DNA of 64,000 nucleotides from Pararge aegeria. Taxonomy: Eukaryota; Arthropoda; Insecta; Lepidoptera; Nymphalidae. Position numbers and translations under genes: made by a program. Below, in pieces: positions 58,870 to 64,000 of the stretch (within the stretch, counting starts at the first letter, position 1; every line of letters starts with the position of its first letter). Location: NCBI RefSeq assembly GCF_905163445.1, contig NC_053197.1, positions 12,710,001 to 12,774,000 on the forward strand, in the 5' to 3' direction. The notes beneath the pieces were generated by a model. The model saw only the letters and a program-made list of their open reading frames with translations. It ran no database searches and was not told where the DNA came from.

Positions 58870-59175
58870 AATTAAATGCATGCCTGTGGGTTCTTTACGA
58901 TGGTCTCAAAGGCGTGTGAAGTTTACAAAACCACACAAAAACCCTTCTCATTCCGAGAAGAGACCCGCAGGGTGATTACGAATCTCGCGACAGGCTAGCG
59001 ACAGGCGTAAATCTTGCAATCACTGCTGTCAAACGTCACTTTTGTTTATTTATTGTATTGAAAAGTGACGTTTGACAGCAGTGATTGCAAGATTTACGCC
59101 TGTCACTAGCCTGTCGCGAGATACGTAATCACCGTGCCGTGCTTTTTAGTGGGCCGGTAATGGGTTGATAAAAAT
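58870..59175 (+). repeat. SINE type A split by a foldback MITE
   Basis: TGCATGCCTGTGGGTTC, ACCCTTCTCATTCCGAGAAG, then the MITE, then CCGTGC, TAGTGGGCCGGTAATGGGTT. Confidence 0.85.
58968..59136. mobile_element. 169-bp foldback MITE, copy 2, inserted in a SINE
   Basis: Same hairpin as at 939-1107, ends CAGGGTGATTACG and CGTAATCACCGTG. It interrupts a type-A SINE at its GACCCGTGC motif: the left flank ends ACCCG and the right flank resumes CCGTGC, consistent with a 3-bp (CCG) target duplication. The MITE is therefore younger than that SINE. Confidence 0.82.
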
Positions 59176-59404
59176 AAGTATTTTTCATATTTGAAAAAAA
59201 GTAAAAATATTAGTAATCTCTGGAGCCTAAAAAAATCTTGTGAGACATTTCACCGCAGTTGATTGCCTCGTCTGGTGGCTGAAGAGCCGGCTCATTTTTT
59301 TAAAATAAATTTATCATATTTAATATACCTACGTAAAATTAGTTATTCCTTTAAAGGAAGTTGTATAAACAATGAACTACCGGTTGAAAACTTAGAAAAT
59401 GTTT

Positions 59405-59706
59405 GATGTTTCTACCAAACGCAATCTTATGGTAAAATCCTATTATAGTATCAAGGATAAGATTAAAGATTTAAAAGCTTGAATGAAATATTGCTCACTA
59501 GGTTACTTTTTACATAGTTTTAGGTGACAATCCGAGACGGTGATAGCAAAAAGAAAATCGGGCTATGTTTTTTTGTGGCCTGCTTCTTTGGCGCGTTTAG
59601 AACCTTCATAGCTTTAGTTTTCAGTTTACAAAGCTAGTTATCACCATCATCTCACAACCCTGTACAATTCAATATTTGAATAAATAAATATTTGACTTTG
59701 ACTTTT
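59405..59706 (+). repeat. LINE 3' end, family L2
   Basis: TCCTATTATAGTATCAAGGA, AGACGGTGATAGCAAAAAG, TTCATAGCTTTAGTTTTCAG, AATATTTGACTTTGACTTTT. More diverged than 17528-17885. Confidence 0.72.
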
Positions 59707-59709
59707 TCT

Positions 59710-60217
59710 CACTATAAAGGTAGCATCAAACACGTCATTAATTAAAGCCAAATGAATAATACATTAAAGGTTATTAAGTTAATTGATTGGCATTGAGCTT
59801 CCCTTTCAAGATATAATTTTATGGGCATTTTGTCGCCTTTTTTAAAAGATGGACGTCATTTTTAAATACCTTTCTTTCCGGATATATTTTATCTTATTGT
59901 TTATTGTCGTTTAAAATATCAATTTGCCTGACAGTCAATGAAAAACTTTTTTACTTGTTACCACTTAATGAAATTTTGCTTAGCGACTTATAAATACCTA
60001 TTCAAATTAGACTGGACTAATTACTAATAACAGCTAATAGATCCAATAAACTAAACATAACCACAGTAAAAAAACTAATGGGCGACTGAAAGAAAATGTT
60101 GGGCGACGTGCAGTGTAGGGTTCTGTTATAACATTGTGTAGAAGCCGATGTTTGTTTGTTGTGGAATATAAATATTAAAGAAATTTCTAAGTTTTCGCGG
60201 ATTATGGCAAATTAATA
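59710..60217. other. Intergenic DNA, no gene recognised
   Basis: AT-rich. Confidence 0.4.
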
Positions 60218-60350
60218 AATGGGTCCACCATTCCGCACTGGGCCAGCCTGGTGAACTACAGCCTCAACAGAGCACGGGTCTCCTCCCACAATGAGAAGGT
60301 CATTGTGGGAGGAGACCCGTGCTCTGTAGTGGGCCGGTAATAGGTTGATG
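60218..60350 (+). repeat. SINE type A fragment with a snap-back inverted duplication
   Basis: Plus-sense GGTCCACCATTCCGCACTGG and CTACAGCCTC run into an inverted copy of the next SINE segment, followed by that segment itself: 27-bp perfect arms at 60268-60294 and 60300-60326, 5-bp loop. Then TAGTGGGCCGGTAATAGGTT. Confidence 0.9.
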
Positions 60351-60354
60351 TGAA

Positions 60355-61379
60355 GAATTAATGTTGATTGTGCAATTTTATTCAAACCATGATATTCCAA
60401 ACATCCAAATTGACATTAACTATTATCAAGAAAATAAATAACAAAACAAGGTATACAATTTAACGTAGAAAATATTTATTATATGTTACTTGTATTGATT
60501 TTTCTATCATTTTACATACTTTCATAAGCTTTTTTTTATTATTTACTAGTTTTACACGAGTAATATCCTCTCAGTCATTTAGATTAAATGTATACGACTC
60601 TTAGTACATTTTATAAATTGGACTAGTACTTGTTAGCCTGCTCGTTGGTCTACTATTACGTTGGTTACGTAACTAACCTAACCTATACAAAAACAAACAT
60701 TGAGCTGGCAGTAACCAAATGTACCTACCTTTATCAAAAATTAGCACTTAAAAGAAAGGAGATATCTGAATAGAAAAAGGGTTTCCACGGACTCGCAATA
60801 ATTTTTTAAAACATATTTGCTCCGCTACCTTCCAAGAAATAACAAAATACTATTTGTTTAGGTGGTTTTACTTTTAATAATTGTTTTAATTATTAAAAGC
60901 GTTAAAATTCAGAAAACATTTATACGTATTTCATTCGTAATTTTGCAGATATTTGAAAAGTGTATTTTGATCAAAGGCCATGTAAAGATTGTTTACCTGT
61001 TTATACCTTAGAAAAAAAATTAAATTACGTAAGCCAACAGAGTAAAGAATACGGCTTTATATAAACAGCAATTTTTTTTTTTCTAACAAGTTGTAGTCTG
61101 ATTAGTCTAAAGGTGCTTGAATAAAAAGTTACTCTATTATTTTTTTTGCTACAAAGATGTATTGTTTAAATGTAATTACAGCTTGTGTGTGTTGTGCTTC
61201 AATAAAAGTTACCTTCAAAATAAGCCATTATGCTCAATCACATGATGAGCCAATGACGATTACTGTGCGAACATCCACATGACTGCCCGTAATCATTTCT
61301 CGTGCAGAAATCAATTAAAGATAGAAGTGGAATCCATTGAAGCAGCTAAGATTAATTGAATTTCTACGTATTAAACAAC
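60355..61379. other. Intergenic DNA, no gene recognised
   Basis: AT-rich with poly(T) runs. Confidence 0.4.
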
Positions 61380-61645
61380 AACTCGCGAAGACTCGACTCA
61401 ACGAGTCGCGAAGCTGATGTGGCAATGGGCAGGGCACATAGCTCCGAGAACCGATGGACGTTGGGTTCCCAAGGTGTTGGAATGGCACCGGTAAACGCAG
61501 CCTTGGTCGACCCCCACATCCATTTGGACAGACGACATCAAACGAGTCGCGGGAAGCCGCTGGAAACAATCGACCTAGAATCGTGGAGTTTGGAACGCCC
61601 CTGTATGTACCAGCAATGGACGTCAATCGGTTGATGAAGATATAA
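61380..61645 (+). pseudogene. RTE-like LINE, C-terminal coding fragment
   Basis: AACGAGTCGCGAAGCTGATG, TGGCAATGGGCAGGGCACAT, GATGGACGTTGGGTTCCCAA, ACAGACGACATCAAACGAGT, GCAATGGACGTCAATCGGTT. In sense it gives W-Q-W-A-G-H-I-A and R-W-T-L-G-S/R-D-G-R-W type sequence in shifting frames. Dead copy. Confidence 0.78.
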
Positions 61646-61754
61646 ATAATCCAGATACATCATTATACTAAACTTAAGTAAGTATAGAATAAAGACGTAT
61701 CTGGAATGGCTAGAGAGTCAAGGAAAAGTAAAAAGTACAAGGATACAGAAGGGA

Positions 61755-61905
61755 TCATCGTCATCATTATCCTCAACCCATAACTGATTGGTAGACTTCA
61801 CACCCCCTTGAATACAGTACGGAGATTTATCAGATATGAAGTTTTCCTAGCAGTGTTTTCTTTTACCGTTTGAAATAAGTGATATGTAATTGCTTCGAAC
61901 GCCAT
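61755..61905 (-). repeat. SINE type A, 3' part
   Basis: ATCGTCATCATTATCCTCAA, TGATTGGTAGACTTCACACC, GTGTTTTCTTTTACCGTTTG. Confidence 0.7.
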
Positions 61906-61914
61906 TTTCCGACG

Positions 61915-62300
61915 ACCTTCCTGGCGCAGCGGTGGGCGCTGTGGTTTTGAGTAGGAAGTCCCGGTTTCGATCCCAAGAAAGGGAAATTTAGGAATTTATA
62001 ATTTCTGAATTTTATCTTGTATAATCTGGTGAGTGTCTTCGGCCGAGGCTAGTTACCACACTTCGATAAACACCAAAATTCAAATTCAAAATTTCTTTAT
62101 TCATGTAGGCCTATTACAGGCACTTATGAAGCGTTCATAAAACACCCTTCTAGACGTGCCGCTAAGCGATTTAGCGTTGGTTCAATGTCGCGTAGAAACC
62201 TATTAGGGGAATGGGTAGTATTAATATAATTGCTATAATCCTTAAAGGTTATTATTCTATCTTAGACTGCATCATCACTTACCAGCAGGAGAAATTGCAG
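61915..62300 (+). repeat. SINE type C split by a LINE L1 tail
   Basis: CCTGGCGCAGCGGTGGGCGC, B-box GGTTTCGATCCCAAG, GAGGCTAGTTACCACAC, insertion, then GACGTGCCGCTAAGCGATTT, CAGCAGGAGAAATTGCAGTC. Confidence 0.88.
62071..62146 (-). repeat. LINE 3' tail, family L1, within SINE C
   Basis: AATTCAAATTCAAAATTTCT, TATTCATGTAGGCCTATTAC, GGCACTTATGAAGCGTTCAT. AAACACC flanks it on both sides as a likely target duplication. Confidence 0.75.
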
Positions 62301-62324
62301 TCAAAGGATAACTTGTAGTGGAAT

Positions 62325-62440
62325 CAAAAAGGAAACACACTTAACTCCGCAAAGTTGTAGGTGCGTGCCGGGACTCGAAATCAGTCCCCCTGAAAGGAAA
62401 GCTGAACCCTTACCTACTAGGGTATCATAGCTTATCAATG
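62325..62440 (-). repeat. SINE type A, tRNA-like end
   Basis: GTAGGTGCGTGCCGGGACTC, CCCCCTGAAAGGAAAGCTGA, TAGGGTATCATAGCTTA. Confidence 0.65.
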
Positions 62441-62444
62441 GTAT

Positions 62445-63059
62445 TGAGGAATTCAATAAGGACACGATTCGACCCCTCCAAACATTACTTTGCTCTAGAA
62501 AGTAAGTTAAAGAAGCCACATCGCACCTATCTATTATGATTAGCGACTAAGTAAAAGACAACCATTACGTCAATCTCAACCAAAGAAAGTCCGCACAGTA
62601 AAAATAGGTGAAAAGTAGGTGGTTTCTTAGCATTGATCGTAATGTCAATGTCAAAAGTTCCAAAAATTTTTTTTGTCCCCGAAGAACCGTGAACCGACGA
62701 TCATCAACGATCATAGTTGGCGATCGATCGTGATGATGAGCGAAAATTAACGAGCAATACCCCTTTAATATGTTCTTTTCGCTATGTTACCTCGTATGAC
62801 GTTCTAAGTAAAGTCAATTTCAACGATTCCTCTAAAAGGGTAAAAACTTAAATCATGTAATTTAAAATGTCAAGAAGGATTTCACAAACGCATTTCCAAT
62901 TTTTTACTTGAATTAAAATCAGAATAACGCAAATGGAAAGCCCGTGCGGTTTTTGTGGTCTAATATAATCAATTAAAACCCGGACTTTAATTGGGAAGTT
63001 ACGAGGTAAATTTTTTCAGCGACATTAAGGTTATGATAATTAAAATTAGGTATCTATCT
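62445..63059. other. Intergenic DNA, no gene recognised
   Basis: Contains a GATC-rich patch near 62698-62740. No gene seen. Confidence 0.4.
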
Positions 63060-63335
63060 AACTTGTGGTTAGGGCTTCGGATTCCCTTTCGGGGGACCGC
63101 GTTCGATGCCCAGAATGCACCAGTAACTCTTCGGAGTTAAATGTGTTTTTGTTTTATTCACGCAAGTAAAATATCACTTGTCCTAACGGTGAAGGAAAAC
63201 ATCGTGAGGAAACCTGCATGCCTGAGAGTTCTCCATAATATTCTCAACGGCGCGGCGTGTGAGTTCTACAAACCCTTCTCATCCTGAGTAGACCAGAATC
63301 CTGTATTAATGGGCCGGTAATGGATTGATAATGAG
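63060..63335 (+). repeat. SINE type A, near full length
   Basis: GTGGTTAGGGCTTCGGATTC, GCGTTCGATGCCCAG, AAGGAAAACATCGTGAGGAA, CCTGCATGCCTGAGAGTTCT, GGGCCGGTAATGGATTGATA. Confidence 0.92.
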
Positions 63336-63339
63336 GATC

Positions 63340-64000
63340 TACCTACTTAATAACTGAACGAATTCCTATGAAGTATTGATATCTTTTACTTATTTTTTTA
63401 TCTTGTAACAAAATGCATAAGGTAAAGTTCCGTAGAAAGGCAACACAGAAAAGCAAAACGGATATGATCACGCGATTATTTACAATATCGTCATCATAAT
63501 ACTGAATATTATATAACAATAAACCTCCTTAAGCAACTGCGGATTGCAATTCCTATCCTAATCCATCTCCCCCGGATAAGGCAGTATGCCTATGTTGACA
63601 ATCTATCTTTATTATTACACAGTATAAAACAAAGTTCTTTTCCGCGTATGTCTGTTAGTCCGCTTACTCCTCCAAAACCTCCAACAGATTTTAAAATAAA
63701 AAAAAAAAAAAAAAACATTTTATTTCAGGTCGGGGACCCATATACAAAATTTAACACAAAATAAATATACATATAAGACAGATTTTAAAAATAAACACAA
63801 AATAAATATAAGACCGATTTTAAAAATAAATGAATAAAGAGAAAAAAAAAAATTAATTAAAATCTACAATTAAAAATTACAATAAATTAAATTTCAATTA
63901 AAAAATTAATTAAATTTCAATTAAACTACTAAAAACTACTAAACTGAAAATTATTATCTGACTAACATACTTTTCCATTACTACTTAAACAAAAATGAAT
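63340..64000. other. Low-complexity A-rich DNA at the right edge
   Basis: A long A run near 63695-63714, then two near repeats of AACACAAAATAAATATA and ACCGATTTTAAAAATAAA (63755-63830). Possibly a retroelement tail. No gene. Confidence 0.45.

Overview
This is eukaryotic nuclear DNA from a lepidopteran, most likely a butterfly. It is AT-rich, has almost no long open reading frames, and carries spliced exons. It is packed with dispersed repeats typical of moths and butterflies: several tRNA-derived SINE families, CR1/Jockey-like and RTE-like LINE 3' ends, Helitrons ending in CTAG, Penelope-like fragments and foldback MITEs. I cannot name the species from sequence alone, and all repeat family names are from memory.

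One host gene is supported, on the minus strand: inositol 1,4,5-trisphosphate 3-kinase (IP3K/ITPK). A 60-codon exon at 2184-2363 encodes the conserved calmodulin-binding and N-terminal kinase segment (W-R-K-L-R-N, then W-V-Q-L-A-G-H, then I-L-K-K). It has a clean acceptor and donor. A 169-codon first exon with its own ATG lies about 52 kb upstream at 54235-54741, and its donor is in the same phase (0). The rest of the kinase domain and the 3' end lie beyond the left edge of the window.

The most interesting candidate is a second promoter and short first exon inside the giant intron, about 3 kb upstream of the kinase exon (5413-5838, minus strand). In transcription order it has two CCAAT boxes, a CRE (TGACGTCA), an AP-1 site, a TATA-like box 30 bp before a TCAGTG initiator, a leader of about 180 nt, and an AAAATG start. 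A 31-codon reading frame follows and ends at a phase-0 donor that joins in frame to the kinase exon. This would make a short isoform that keeps the calmodulin-binding and kinase segment but has a different N terminus.

The remainder is intron. From low to high coordinates it holds a foldback MITE (0.9 kb); the kinase exon and a SINE broken by a Penelope-like tail (2-3 kb); the alternative promoter (5.4-5.9 kb); scattered LINE ends and SINEs (7.8-19.7 kb); a SINE-poor stretch (20.9-23.8 kb); a repeat-dense block with a SINE nested in a SINE, and RTE fragments (23.8-29.3 kb); MITEs, Helitrons and SINEs (30-50 kb); a near-complete Helitron (52.8-53.2 kb); then the first exon and its GC-rich flank. 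Upstream of the gene (55-64 kb) there are more SINEs, a Penelope-like fragment and an unusual snap-back SINE. No tRNA gene, rRNA, CRISPR array or second host gene was found.
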